The notes beneath the pieces were generated by a model, which had not been told where the DNA came from, searched no databases, and was given only the letters and a program-made list of their open reading frames with translations. Shown piece after piece: positions 49,601-62,568 of a stretch of 64,000 nucleotides of DNA (positions are counted from its first letter, which is position 1; every line of letters begins with the position of its first letter). Both the position numbers and the translations under genes were made by a program. The DNA comes from Abelmoschus esculentus (taxonomy: Eukaryota; Streptophyta; Magnoliopsida; Malvales; Malvaceae): assembly GCA_035048815.1 (NCBI GenBank), contig JAUCBN010000039.1, forward strand, positions 627,501 to 691,500, written 5' to 3'.

Positions 49601-50827
49601 CTATAAATAAGTTTGATGAAAATGGGTAATCTTTTACAAGGTCTTCTCATTCTTTCCCCCACAACTAAGCCTTGCTAGATATGTTCCCTTGTTCTTAAGC
49701 TAAGATATTCATTCAGTATTCTTATTTGATATCACAAGCTATGTTAACCCACACTATTTATTTTTTTAAAATACTCATGTCTAGGACACGAATTGAGTAT
49801 GAGATGTGATCAACTAAATATATGAAAAACTTTTAGAAAATTGATAATACCCATACCTGATATTACCCAAATCCTGGTGACAGAGATCAAGAACACTGGT
49901 ATTTGGACCAGCAATAAACTATTCAATGGCTAAAACTTTCCATAATCTATTATATCAAGAACAATGAAGTGGGAAAACAAACAAACAATACGAATACAGC
50001 ACAATATGGACCTGATGACACAAGAATTTTTAACAAAACTAAGATACCGAGTACAGCAGGACAGAACAATAAAAAGTTTTTTTTTTTAATTTTTTTATTT
50101 CTTTGATCCATGATTCATAGATCAAGAATTAACAGACTAGTAGGACGCTAAATTCATCAAACAGACGTTTTCCTTTTTCACACTATAAAATCAAAACAGT
50201 AAATAAATGGTTTGAAGAAATACACATACCTCAGCTTTAGGCTTATGAAGAAGTACATCTTCCTGTGAGTAACCAGAAGAGTCTAAAAACACTGGAAATG
50301 GTTTCTTTGAGAAAAGCATACAGAGAGTCAACAGCCTTAGCAGATTATTCAACTCCTTTATAATCTCTTCACCCTTAAGTTCCACACAATTATCTCCACC
50401 ATATACACTAGCCACTTGAAAATTCCCCTAAAAACCTCAAAAAATAAGTTTCTCAACACAAGTTGTTAATCCTTATCTCAGAGAACTACTTGAAAGTTGA
50501 AATAAAAGCGTGCAGTTGAATTTTACGAACCTGCCTCCGCATAAGATAATTAATCCCAAAAGCCAAATCCCCGATCGGCCATTTCCCGAGAGTCTCCGAG
50601 TAAGTGAACCGCAGAGTCTCCGATATAGTCGCGATTGCTTCGAGCCAAGTGGCAGGCGCTAGAGCCGGTCTTCTAGCTATCTTCCGCTTCGCCGATCTGC
50701 TCGATTTCGATAAATCGCCGTCTTCCCCTCCAGCAACGCATCCGTCTTTAGCTTCCGATTTCCTCAACCAGGAGTAATAAAGTATCACCGCCGCACCCGC
50801 CGCCGTCGCCACAGTACTTGTTGCCAT
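46617..50827 (-). CDS. Class-3 / sn1-DAG-type lipase with altered C-terminus
   Basis: Alpha/beta-hydrolase lipase, 639 residues. Exons in transcript order are 50827-50531, 50427-50230, 49147-48875, 48596-48494, 48234-48116, 47842-47666 and 47369-46617. A hydrophobic N-terminus (STVATAAGAAVILYYSWL) suggests a membrane anchor. The lipase core has LLIRGTHSIKDTLTA (oxyanion region), GHSLGGGTAALL with nucleophile Ser261, and NGSDLVPTFS with the likely catalytic Asp. The likely catalytic His is in MINDHYMPMY near the end. Between core and His lies a long acidic low-complexity insert (EDALAAEAS and similar). Overall it resembles sn1-specific diacylglycerol lipases. The end reads MELLIGELGIVNW. Removing one 22-bp unit of the duplication would instead let the frame run to a TAA at 46580, with a charged tail. 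Intron 49148-50229 carries a dispersed-repeat copy. Confidence 0.9.
49255..49400. repeat. Dispersed-repeat copy in a lipase intron
   Basis: Same family as the copies in the RING-CH introns (gcatgtgtcagacacaggtatg, then ttctaagttttcatgtatttt). A fragment with catgtctaggacacgaa lies near 49770. Confidence 0.55.
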
Positions 50828-53461
50828 CGTTTCAGCTTTCCAAATCCACCAGAACTCTTTGAGGAATCAAGCAAAGCACCAAACGAAGAAGATTATGAAA
50901 ACCTAAAATCACTCGACGGTGATTCCGGAAAAAAGGACGGGAAAGGATTTAAGGAAATTACGCGAAACGTGGGTGTTTCTTCGCGAAATCAATGAGGGCT
51001 TTTTTGTCAGTTTGCATAAAACATATACGCGCACACAATCGTTAGAAGAGTTGAGAAAGGGTGAGGAAATAAGATCTGAAGGTTAGGATTCCGAGAAGGC
51101 GCCACGTCAGGCAAAAATAACCAAATACAATTAATTTGTTATTTTAATATAATAAATAATTAAAAAGGTGATGTAAATAGTTAATCTTCTGCAATTTGAA
51201 AAATATGTACTATAATTTATAAAAAATCATTTTTCATTTATTACAATTTACATCTGTTATATGATACTAATCAATTAATACAATGTATAAATTAAATTAT
51301 AATTAATATATTTGTATAATCATAATCGGACAATATAATATATAAACGAATCAACTCATAATTCAATCTAACTTTTTAAAATAATTAATATATTTTATTA
51401 TTACATTTTATATCTTCTTCATTAATATTTTGGTTTATAACATATATATTCCTCGATTAATATTATAAATATATTTTTAAAATTTGTGTTGTAATTAATA
51501 TATTTTCACAAAACAAATGTAATTATTTTTAACACGAATCGACTTACAAAATATTTCATGTTAAATATAAAAAAATATTAGGTGATTTACTTGCCATGCA
51601 CTTAAAACCTTTAAGTTGTCTTACATTTGACTTCATTTAAAAATAATTATATCTTTTATTAATAAATAAAGTGGTAGCACGTATAATCATCTTATTAGAA
51701 AACATATGTTTTTTTCATAAATTAATATATAGATATATTGACTTAAAATGTTATTAAAAAATTAACAATAAAATGACTAAAATAAAAATATTTCTTAAAA
51801 AGAATGATTAATAAAAACAATAATTTTAATGACTAAAGCGTAAAAACCCTAAATATCCAGTGATCATTGCTGCAATTTACCTGAAATTAAGACTAATTGA
51901 GCTGACAATGAAACCAATAATTAGTTAGTGGGAACATAAGAGTGTTCAATTGTTCAGCCATTGCTTTCATTCTATTTTCAATTTATAGTAACCTTCCTGC
52001 ACGTTCTGAATTTTATAATTAATTTTTATAAATAAATATATGTATTCTTAATAAAAAAATATATTTTTATTATAATATATTTTAAAAAATATATTTTTGG
52101 AAAAAAAAGGGTGAAACCCAATGAATAACATGTCCCAAAAAGCCCAATGTCTACATCTATTTGGAATTATTTCAAATCTATATGTTGGAATTTGAAAACT
52201 ACTTCCATCTAGAAGGACGAAATTCAAAACAATACAAAAACTTAGTTCCAAGATGAAAAGAAAAAAGTCTTCATCGAGTACCATGAAACGTTACTTTCCA
52301 CCGCTCGAAGTAAACTTTGTTTAGATTTTTTTTTTTTAATTTTTAAAGTGATTAAAAATAATTAAAATATATAAATGATATAAATTTTGTTATGATATAT
52401 AATGTAACATACGACTTTTGTTTTAGTTTAATAATATATTCAATTGATCTTAATAAAAAAAATAAATAATATATATTTTAAAAGATTCAAATTATTAAAA
52501 AATTAGAAATATTTATAAATAAATATTATTTTATTATTATTTTTTAGACCACTTAAAAATAATATATTTCAAAATTTTAATTTTGATAAATTTCCGTCAA
52601 CCAATGATGTTATAAAACACAAAAAATACTAAGTCTTTTACCGTTAACTCGGTGAATTTAATTATATTATCTCAATAATTAAAAAAATAATTATTTTTTT
52701 AAAGATTATAGGTTCAAATATTAATATTATAGTGTAATATTTGAACAATCAATATCTAATGATAAAATTTTAAGATACTAATGTAACTAAAAATATATAT
52801 ATAATAATATAATTTTTAAGATCTTTTTATCTTTTTTAATGTAACCATAACTAAACAAGCACTAACCTAAAAACTTATTTCTATATCAATCCTAAAATTT
52901 GGTAAAATTTTTAATTTATTTTAAATTATAGGATGGAGATTTAAATGTTTAAAATAAAATTATTTATTTAAATTTTAATATTATAAATAAAATAAAATAT
53001 TTATAATATTTGTCTCGTATTAATAGATTAAGGAAACTAATGCTGGAATTTAAAAGAGCAATAATCAATGAAAGGATTTTCAGTTATCCACAAAAATTCA
53101 GTTAATTATTTTTGTATATCACTAAAAAATCTAATCTAACATTTAATTTACAAATTTTAAACTGCAAAAGTGATTTAAATTCAAAACCTCAATTGATTTA
53201 AACATTTTAAATCCTAAAAACAAACATAACAGTAAGAAAAATTGCTAAAATCCCTTAAAATCACATTTTTTTAACTTTAATTAGCCAAAACAATGGCCAA
53301 AGCCCCAACAATACTCTTTTCCTTCCCACCAACTGATCCACTTTCAAATAAAACTTCTTAACGGCTCCACCTTTCAATTTACATTATTTATTCTCTCATT
53401 CCCATGTTTTTGATCCTTCAAATTCGTAGACCGAAACCCCATTTTTCTTAATCTTTAAACA
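50828..53461. other. Divergent-promoter intergenic region
   Basis: 50828-51110 is the lipase leader and promoter. 51120-53290 is very AT-rich with no supported gene. 53300-53461 is the leader of the J-domain gene. No repeat identified with confidence. Confidence 0.45.
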
Positions 53462-55122
53462 ATGAGGAAAAATGGGTTTGAACCATCATTGGATTCAAAG
53501 TCACAGTTGGTACTGGAAATTTGCTCCATGGCAACCACCTCCATTGCATGTTGGCACAGGCACCGTTTCAAACACCTTGTGAAGTCACATTTCATCGACT
53601 GGTATCGTCTACTGGGAGTACGTCTTTTCGTTTTCCTTTCCGGGGTTTTAATCTTTTTGATCCCAAACATTCAAATCTGCGGCATAGGAAGGAAGGTGGC
53701 GGTTTGCACGGTGGTGCTGCATTTCCAGCTCTCTGCTCCACCATGCCATCCTCCATCTTATTCCTCCACCCGTATCAACGACGTCAATCTGTTTTTTATT
53801 TGGCTCATGATTTTTCCATTGCAGGTTGCAGAAGATGCAGGAGTAGAGCTTATCAAAAGGCGTTATCATAAACTTGGTATGCTAATCTTTAATGACAGCA
53901 TTGAAATTTGTACAGATTTTTATCGGTTTATATTCGTCATTGTATTGTTGAAAAAGGGTTGTTTTTATTTTTGTATTTATGTTTGCAGCTTTGCAGCTTC
54001 ACCCAGATAAGAATAAGCATCCAAAAGCTGAGGTTGCCTTCAAGCTTGTTTCAGAGGTTAGATTACTTCTATTGCCTTTCTATTCATTGGAAGTTGGGTT
54101 GGATTGGACTGCTTGGTAGATTTCAACAAATTGTAGTTACCATGAGTATACATTATTGTTGCCTAAAGAATAAGAAAGGATTAGTAATTCAAAATGCCGA
54201 TATTTGAAATATTGATATTGTTTAAGAAATTTAACATCTTGTTAAATCGATTGATTATTGATTTTGTTTTATAATATTTTTAGTAGGTTTAGATTGATAA
54301 TATTAATAGCCGTTCTCGACAATGGTGTGAGAAACTTTTTTACTACCATCCGGTGCTTAAGGTAATTTAATACGAATAACTAATAAAAAGATTGTTCAAA
54401 TTAAAGTGGAGAGTATATCCTACATAACTGTAGTTTGAGTAGTAAAATTGTTGTATGGTGACATCAAGGACCAAAGTTCAAGCCTTGTGTCACTGTCACC
54501 CATCTCCCTCCCTATATAAAAGCTCATAGTGATGGATTAAATCCTGAATTTATCACGGTAAAAGGACTAAAACCATAATTAGACCATAAAGAACTGTAAC
54601 ACATTCAATTTAGTAACATAATCTGTTTTCCAGTAAGAGTAATGAAAAACTGTTTCTCGCTTGCAGGCATATTCTTGTCTCTCAGATAATGTAAAGAGAC
54701 GAGCTTTCAACTCAGAGAGGACGAAACAGTTCTGCATCGAATGCGACAAGATCATGTATTCGAATCCCAAAGCTCGGGATCCTATGAATTGTTCAAAACC
54801 TGAGAGATCCATGCATATTCTAAAGGATATAAGGAACAGATTGGAAGAGGAAATTAGAGTTACAGAACACTGCTTGAAGGTTAACAAGAGGGAATCACCG
54901 GTGTTCAATCCATCAAACAATCATAGATTTCGAAGGGAGACTCCAATTTTTGAGCCTTCAGAGTATTATTTTCATGGCTATCCACACTTGAGGAGTGAAG
55001 TATATTGGGAGAATGAGAGGTTTAGCCACTTAAAAAGAGGGTGTTTGAAGGGAAGACAATGGGGTTACGATTCTCCAATCTTTGAGAATGAATCAGTAAA
55101 GGGAAGATTTAAGGGAGTTTAA
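53462..55122 (+). CDS. Small J-domain (DnaJ-like) protein
   Basis: Hsp70 co-chaperone-like protein of 243 residues from exons 53462-53617, 53825-53876, 53989-54056 and 54667-55122. The J-domain spans about residues 46-105: FIDWYRLLGVAEDAGVELI, then KRRYHKLALQLHPDKNKHP with the HPD motif at 74-76, then AFKLVSEAYSCLSD. There is no Gly/Phe or zinc-finger region, so it is a type-III J-protein. The C-terminal half (CIECDKIMYS, VFNPSNNHRFRRETP, GYDSPIFENESV) is plant-specific and of unknown role. I chose the ATG at 53462 because SQLVLEICS upstream of the next ATG is familiar in plant relatives. Partner Hsp70 and location are not evident. Confidence 0.9.
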
Positions 55123-57906
55123 AAGACACAGATCTCATATGGAAGAAGCTTTTGTGAAATCAGCTCTGCATATTCAGCAAAGCCGGTTTCGATTTGGGGA
55201 AGAAATTATCAACAGTCTTCTCATTATCTTATTCCTTTGCCAAAATTTTCAGAGCTGAACACTATCAGATTCTTCAACAACCCTGCGATTGGAACCAAAT
55301 TGTTAAACAAGCCTATGATAGTAACAATACATAAAAAATATAAGTCTACTACAATTGACATGTAAATCTACAATGGTTACTAATAGTATATATTCTAGAA
55401 TATATTCTCAATGGTCATTGTGTTACAAATATTAATGTTTGAGGAACTGTTTTTGTTCTTAAAGGTCATAGGTTCGAGCATCAACAATGTCATTAATACC
55501 CTTTTACTCGAGGATCAAATCCAACTCGACTTTAAATATAATCTGGATTCATATAACTTATAAAACATGAAAGATTCCGAACAAAAGAAAAGTGTGTAGG
55601 CTTCATTAATCTTTTGTAAAGAAACAATAATGTTTCTTCCTCTCTTTTTTGATGCTCAAATGAACATAGTATTGAATTGTCAAGAAAAGGGTGTCCAAAT
55701 GCAACTATGCATATGCACTCTTTTTATTTCACCTAAGAAACAAGGACAAAACCAGACCAATGAGATGCAAAATTAAGGTTTCTTTATGTTTCAAAGTGTA
55801 CCATGATTAGCTGTGCTGACTAAGGAACCTGGCATGGGAAAGATATAAAATTCCCCCACCACCCCAATTTATCCCATTATTCACATGGTTAGGCACTGCA
55901 CCCAGCAAGTGGGCAACTTGGTCCAAAGTATCTATTTTCCCATGCAACATGTAAATCATTATAATTGAGGCACGAAGAGGGGACTTTGGGTTATATAAAA
56001 CATTGTTGCTTTGATTTTTTTAATATTATGTTACAGAGAGAAAAGGAAATTAATTGATTTTAAATAAATATTCGTATAAATATTTATGTTCAATCAAGTA
56101 TAATTTGAGTTTATCATAAATCCAATTTAAATTTTAAAATAAAGTTCGATCGAACTGAAATTAAATCGATAATCTTAGTTCTAATATAATTGAACAACCT
56201 TTTTTTCTAATTGATATTCTCGCTGTGTCCACTCATTTTCAGGCCATTGCTTCAGAATCTTGCCTTTCAACATCTGCTTACTATTAAAATGAAGAATAAA
56301 TTAAAGATCATATAATTGTAGCAGAGAATAATAGTTTTTCTCAGGAGATTTAAGTTAAATAATTTTATTTGTAAAGTGTGTACGTAAATTTTATCGAAAA
56401 TTAAAAATAAAATAAATACTATCATTTAAAAATAATTTTTTAAATTTTATAATTTTATATTTTCTATAATTTTATAAATCTATTAAAAAATAAATTATTT
56501 ATATAATTGACATGACAATATACATTAAAGTATAATTAACTATAAATATTTTTTTAAGTCATTTAATATATTGACTTTAAAGAATGATACATTATAAAAT
56601 ATAAAATAGATTTTTCTTTTGATGTATCATTCTATCAAATTATTTTAAATTGTTTATCGTTAATTAACTAATAATTTTTATCTAAAAATCTATATTAAAC
56701 CAAAATAAACATTAAATATTAAATTATTTAAAAAATAAAAATCAAAGTGAGAATTCAGTCAATATTATAGACATTCTTTAGCATGACGCCTTCAAATAAT
56801 CTAATGGCTTATTTGTAACAATCAATTAATTAAATGACTTATTTATGACTTTTAAATTAAATGACTCATTTGTAATCTTGAGTTATAATTAAGTGACCTA
56901 TGATGTAATTTATCCTATAAAATTTTAATGTTTTCTTTTTGTCTTTTTGTTGCTCTTGGTATGGTTGATAAAGGGACCCGCCATGGGTCCCCCACACGTC
57001 ACGTTATACTAGTTGCTTCTCTGATGACGTGGACACCTCTAAAGCAGTTTTGTGGGACCCCCAAACCATTTGGGTTCATGATTCGGTAAAGCTATTCAAT
57101 CTATACGCGTTCGATTAATAAAACCAGTAAAAATATATTTTTGGCCGTAAATCAGTAAATATTTAAATAAATAAAAATCGGTAAATGGTAACAAATTCGA
57201 TTTAAAACAACTTTGAAAGAGTTTACTGTTATGATAAAACAATATTTTGGATTTTAAAAATTAAATTTAAACTAAATTAAATATTATTAGTTCTAACCAG
57301 TTTGATTGATCAGATTTTATTTTTAAAAAATATAAGATTTTAAAATTATTTTCATTAATATAAATATAAAATATTTATTTTAAAATATGAGACTATAACT
57401 TGAACTGAATTGATTTTTTGATTTACAGGAATTTAATGAGAAAATTATTATTTTTTCTCTTATAGAAAATTATTAAATCATTATTATTGATTAAGGAAAT
57501 ACATTTGTATGTTTGGAGTCTGTCAACTTTAGATGTGAGCTGGATCCACATTTCTAGGACTGACCCACATTGAATTAAAAAATAAAAGAATTTCAGCATT
57601 TATTTATTTAAATATTAAAAAAAAAGCTTGAATGAACTTCAACTTGAATGAATCTCACCCAAAAAAGAAAAATTCTATATAAATTATCTATTCCAATAAT
57701 CCAGAAATTCTCTCGTTTCCTTCAATTTTTACCTTATCTCAACTTGGGTTTCTTTGAATTTTCAACTCTGGGTATCAAGTATCAACTTTTTTTGATGCTT
57801 GAACGAGTGAGTTCAAGTTTAAGCATGTGAAACCCAACATCTTTCTGCAAAATTTCCCCTTGTTTTCTAGCTTCGGATCGGGTTTTCAAGTGGTGGAAAA
57901 GGATCC
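55123..57906. other. Intergenic region upstream of the response regulator
   Basis: 55123-55340 is likely J-protein 3'UTR. 55900-56940 is AT-rich without coding signal. Near 56990-57060 there are clustered ACGT-core motifs (acacgtcacg, tgatgacgtggac), possible bZIP sites. 57640-57906 is the probable leader of the response regulator. Confidence 0.45.
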
Positions 57907-60900
57907 ATGTCGTCTGCTAGCTCAAGCGCTGCTTGGAAAGCAGCAGATTCAGTTCCAGATCAGTTTCCTGCTGGTCTCCGTGTGCTCGTTGTTGATGATG
58001 ATCCAACATGTCTCATAATATTGGAGAAGATGCTGAGAACTTGTTCATATGAAGGTAAAATCACAATATTTTCTTGGGTTTTCTTTAATTCTTCGTTTTG
58101 ATCACCAATTTTCGTGTTTAAGATACTAATTTTCTGTCTCTGGTATGGGTTTTCAATGACATATCTATTACATGAACTGTCGATGTCCATTTCTTGGATT
58201 TGGGAAAGTAATTTTTTTTGGAAACTTAGTTGATACAGCGTATTTTCTACAAATTGCTTGAATTGTTTTATTAGCTTTAAAGGCCTGCTTTGCTTTGATT
58301 TGTGCATGATTGTATACATAGGGAGTTCCTTTATTTCTTGTGGATTCGCTTTGTTTGGAGCTAAGAGCTTTAAAATTTGATGGGTGTTTGGTTTGATTTG
58401 TACTTTTGTTTCAGTAACGAAATGCAATCGAGCCGAGACTGCGTTGGCTATCCTACGAGAGAACAAAAATGGATTCGATATTGTTATCAGTGATGTTCAT
58501 ATGCCGGACATGGATGGATTCAAACTTCTTGAGCATATTGGTTTGGAGATGGATCTCCCTGTCATCAGTAAGCTCTCTTATCATATATGTTTGACATGGA
58601 TTTAGACATTTAATCACCATGGATCGGAGATTTCATCGGGTTTGGAGTACGTTCCGGCCTCATATTCCGACTTGTATTTTCTGCAGTGATGTCGGCAGAT
58701 GATGGAAAACATGTCGTCATGAAGGGTGTTACACATGGTGCCTGTGATTACCTAATCAAACCGGTTCGTATGGAGGCGCTGAAGAACATATGGCAGCATG
58801 TCATTCGGAAGAGGAAGAACGGGTGGAAGGACTTGGAGCAATCGGGAAGTGCAGAAGAAGGAGATCGGCAACAAAAGCAATCTGAAGACGCTGAATATTC
58901 ATCTTCGGCTAATGAAGGAAATTGGAAAAGCTCAAAAAAGAGGAAGGATGATGAAGATGAAACCGAGGATAGAGATGATACATCCACACTAAAGAAGCCG
59001 AGGGTTGTCTGGTCTGTTGAACTCCATCAACAGTTTGTTGCAGCAGTTAATCAATTGGGCATTGACAGTACGAGTCCTTTACCCATTTCTTTCATTTTGG
59101 TGATATATACTTGCTAAATGTTCCATCGTCTTATCACAGTAGCATGCATAAAGTGGTACTGTTTATTTTCTGAAATCTGGTGGAAATCTCTTGTTCTTTT
59201 CCACCATTTTACTCGGACTCAGGTCTGAGGGTCTAATATAAGTGACATATCCAATTATTGATGTCATATTACGTAGTTGTTTATAAATTTTCCCCTCATT
59301 CATATGTTCTACTTGTTGTTTTCATTCCTCTCCGTGGCATTTGATCTTCTTCTTCAGAGGCTGTCCCGAAGAAAATTTTGGAGTTGATGAATGTTCCTGG
59401 CCTTACCAGAGAAAATGTTGCCAGTCATCTCCAGGTATCGTGCATGTTAACTAAGTACACAAACATTTTACTTGACTGCATTTGCATATAGATAACTCTC
59501 GGAAATGGTTTTCTTTTGTTCTTTGATGATAATGTCTTCATTATATTGTGATCAGAAATATCGCTTGTATCTTAGAAGGCTGAGTGGGGTATCACCACAC
59601 CCAAATAATCTGAGTAGTTCTTTTATGAACCCCCAAGAAGAGACTTTTGGTCCGCTAGCTTCAGTCAATGGGCTTGATCTTCAAGCTCTTGCTGCCGGTG
59701 GTCAACTTCCTGCACAATGTCTCGCCACACTCCAAGCAGCTGCGCTTGGTCGGTCAACTGCTAAATCGAGCATACCTATTCCCCTTGTTGATCAAAGAAA
59801 CATTTTTAGCTTCGAAAATCCAAAGTTAAGATTTGGAGAAGGGCAGCAACAACTTATGAATAACAATAAGCCAATAAATTTACTTCATGGAATTCCGACG
59901 ACTATGGAACCGAAGCAGCTTACCACTTCACAATCAATAGGAAACATAAATATGCAAGTTGCTTCCCATGGTGTGCAAAGTAGCCAAAATAACTCGGCAT
60001 TGATAAATATGCAAGTTGCTTCCCATGGTGTGCAAAGTAGCCAAAATAACTCGGCATTGATAAACATGCAAGTTGCTTCCCATAGTGTGCAAAGTAGCCA
60101 AAATAACTCAGCATTGATGCAGATGGGTCAGCCACAGTTTGCTCGTGCTCCCAGGCTTCCGTTATCTGTTGGACAGCCTATAATATCAAATGGGATTGCT
60201 GCAAATGTCTCTACACAAAATGGTATTCGAGAAAATATCCTAGCTCCTGGTTATAATCCTGTTCCACAGACCTCTTCAATGTTGAATTTCCCCATGAATC
60301 ATGCTTCAGAACTACCTGGTAATGGCTTCCCCCTTGGAAGTACTCCGGGGATGTCTGGTTGCACATCGAAAGTTACTTTTGAGGAAGACTTCAACTCGGA
60401 AATTAAAGGATCAGTGGGGTTCATGTCAAGTTATGATATATTTAATAACTTGAATCAACATAAACCCCAAAACTGGGAGCTACAGAATGTAGGCATGACA
60501 TTTGATGACTCCCGGCATTCAAACTCTCTGCAAGGCAACCTTGATCTTCCACAATCGGTTTTACTTCAGCAAGGATTTTCTTCCGGCCAAATGAACGGAC
60601 AAAACAGGGGTGCATCCCTTGTAAGCAAGGCGATGTTCTCGGCAGGAGATAGTACAGAGTCAGGGAATCCAGTAAATGTTAGTCAGCATCTCAACTCTCT
60701 TCCTGTTGACAATACAATTCGGGTCAAGACCGAGAGTGTTGCAGATGTAAACTCTGATAATCTATTCATCGATCACTTCGGACAAGAGGATCTCATGAGT
60801 GCTCTTCTGAAACAGGTTAGTTCTTTTCATTCTCTTTTAACTACATATATGTGGATATTCGCTTACATTTGAAATCCGATTTTCCAGCAGCAACAAGGCA

Positions 60901-60962
60901 TTGCACCAGCTGAAAATGAGTTCGATTTCGATGGGTATTCCCTGGATAATATTCAGGTGTAG
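57907..60962 (+). CDS. ARR2: Type-B two-component response regulator (ARR1/ARR2-like)
   Basis: Cytokinin-signalling transcription factor acting in the nucleus, 697 residues. Exons 57907-58054, 58415-58567, 58687-59067, 59358-59434, 59556-60815 and 60888-60962. The receiver domain has the acidic pocket VVDDDP (Asp30-32), phosphoacceptor Asp77 in VISDVHMPDMDG, and Lys125 in YLIKPV. An acidic/basic linker with a KSSKKRKDDEDE nuclear signal leads to the GARP Myb-like domain at ~203-258 (KKPRVVWSVELHQQF, LTRENVASHLQKYR). The long Gln/Asn/Ser-rich C-terminus is a typical activation region and ends EFDFDGYSLDNIQV. It contains a 19-residue unit in three copies (residues 384-440). Family identity is secure; ARR1 or ARR2 is the nearest match from memory. 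Confidence 0.95.
59946..60116 (+). repeat. 57-bp coding minisatellite, three units, in the response regulator
   Basis: Units 59946-60002, 60003-60059 and 60060-60116 encode INMQVASHGVQSSQNNSAL three times. Units 1 and 2 are identical in DNA; unit 3 differs at three bases (one amino acid, Gly to Ser). The frame is kept. Confidence 0.95.
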
Positions 60963-61957
60963 ACGACCTCCGTCATTCTCTAGTTCTTGCCATGATTATT
61001 GCATTTTATGATGTACATAATCTCTTATGCAATCAATCGGACCTCAAGTTCATGTTTCTTCAAGCAACCGGATTCGCTTTATTCCAAGAACCGCAACTTC
61101 CTTTATTATTATCATATGCTGTCAGTTTCTTTTCAACATAGCAGGATCAGATGAACAAATAGTCAGGACGGACGAGTAGCCATTGGAAGATAACTGCAGG
61201 GCATGTCTTGTGCACGATACATGAAGAAATACCGTTCGGATATTTTTATTGTTTCCATAGCAAAATCCGGCATGACTCAACTAACTTTAGGTTGATTTTC
61301 GACGTTGTCCGGCAGCAGGGCCATTGGAGGCTTTCTAACTCTAATAACCATAAGATATTTGCTCTTCTTTTATTTATTTTTGGATTGATTTGTGATGTAA
61401 AAATACCATTTTGATTGCTCTAGACATAAGTCTGGGCATTTAGAAGTTGGTTTTTATGTAAAATTAGACCATTTGATTGCTGTAGACGTTAAGTTTTGTG
61501 GTTATAATGGAACTAGGGATCTAATTAAAAAAATTAAGTCCGTTCGATAAGTACTATAAACAACTTACAGCAAAAAATAAAAGGTACTTTAAGCTCTTCG
61601 AGTGTTTGGCGCCTAAGAAAATTCTTGGTTTCCTTTGAAACTTCAGTTTCATTTCCTTTTACAGTTCTTTTCATCCTTATCGTAATTCAACTACAGGGAA
61701 TCTGGCTTTTTCTTTTGGGTCAAGTTCACATAAACCACACATTCAATAAAACAAAATTAATGTTGTAAGAAGTCAACCAAATGGTGAGAAAATTAGATTC
61801 CCAGAAACATAAATTACTGATACAATTAGATTAGGCAAAATACAACATTCAAAACTTTCTTGCACTTATAACTAGTTAACTAAACTAAAAGAATTAAACA
61901 AAAATCACCAGAGATTACACTTAATAATGGCTAGACACCCATTAAAGATCATACAAG
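60963..61957. other. Convergent 3' region of response regulator and GATA genes
   Basis: Likely 3'UTR of the response regulator to about 61430, then spacer and the GATA 3'UTR. No separate gene seen. Confidence 0.5.
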
Positions 61958-62568
61958 TTAAGCATAAACAGAACCATACGAGAGAGCCATCAAAAGAACA
62001 GCAGCTTGTTCTTCTTCACCTAATTTTCTCCTTTGATTCTCAACCGTTGATCTATGCATCAAAACTTTTTTCCCAATGATATCAATTTCTGATTCAGATT
62101 ATCCCCTAAACTTTTAGGGTTTCTCTTTGATTTCTTCTCTTCTCCTTTCTTTAACCCTATGATTGTTCTCCTCTTCTTCCTGCTTCGGATCCCGCATGCA
62201 TTGCACAATGACTGCAAATAATCGAATCAAAATATCAAACAACGAAAACAAATAGCAAAAATTGAAGATCAAAAGGATATTGAAATGGAAAAAGATTAAT
62301 ACCTTGGGACCAGCTGGGCCGCCTCTCCATAGAGGGGTTTTGGAAGTACCGCAATCAACGCAAGTTCTCTTGATTTGTTCATTGAAAAAACTTTGATTAG
62401 CAGATCCGTTTGGAGAAACTACTTCTGAGTGATCACTACTTTGTTCTTCAGAATCCGATCCCTGCAGGGGGGATAAGAAGGGAATCAGCTAAAGGAAATG
62501 GAAAGTTAAGCTTAATGATCAAATGAAGAACGTTGATGATCACTAACTTTTTCACTTGGATCCAGCAT
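61958..62568 (-). pseudogene. B-class GATA factor (GATA15/16-like) with frameshift before its LLM domain
   Basis: Small GATA transcription factor. Exons in transcript order are 62568-62548, 62461-62303 and 62211 onward. The zinc finger is intact: CVDCGTSKTPLWRGGP, then PKSLCNACGIRSRKKRR across the second intron. The reading frame ends at TGA 62059-62061 after 110 residues (SLGKKF). One base out of frame the sequence continues as MHRSTVENQRRKLGEEE, then QAAVLLMALSYGSVYA to a TAA at 61958. That tail is the family's conserved C-terminus with the LLM domain. The break lies in a run of six A on the coding strand (62066-62071); seven would keep frame and give 144 residues. The first 110 residues remain a plausible expressed protein. 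Either a real mutation or a homopolymer error; I label it pseudogene for the lesion only. Confidence 0.8.
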
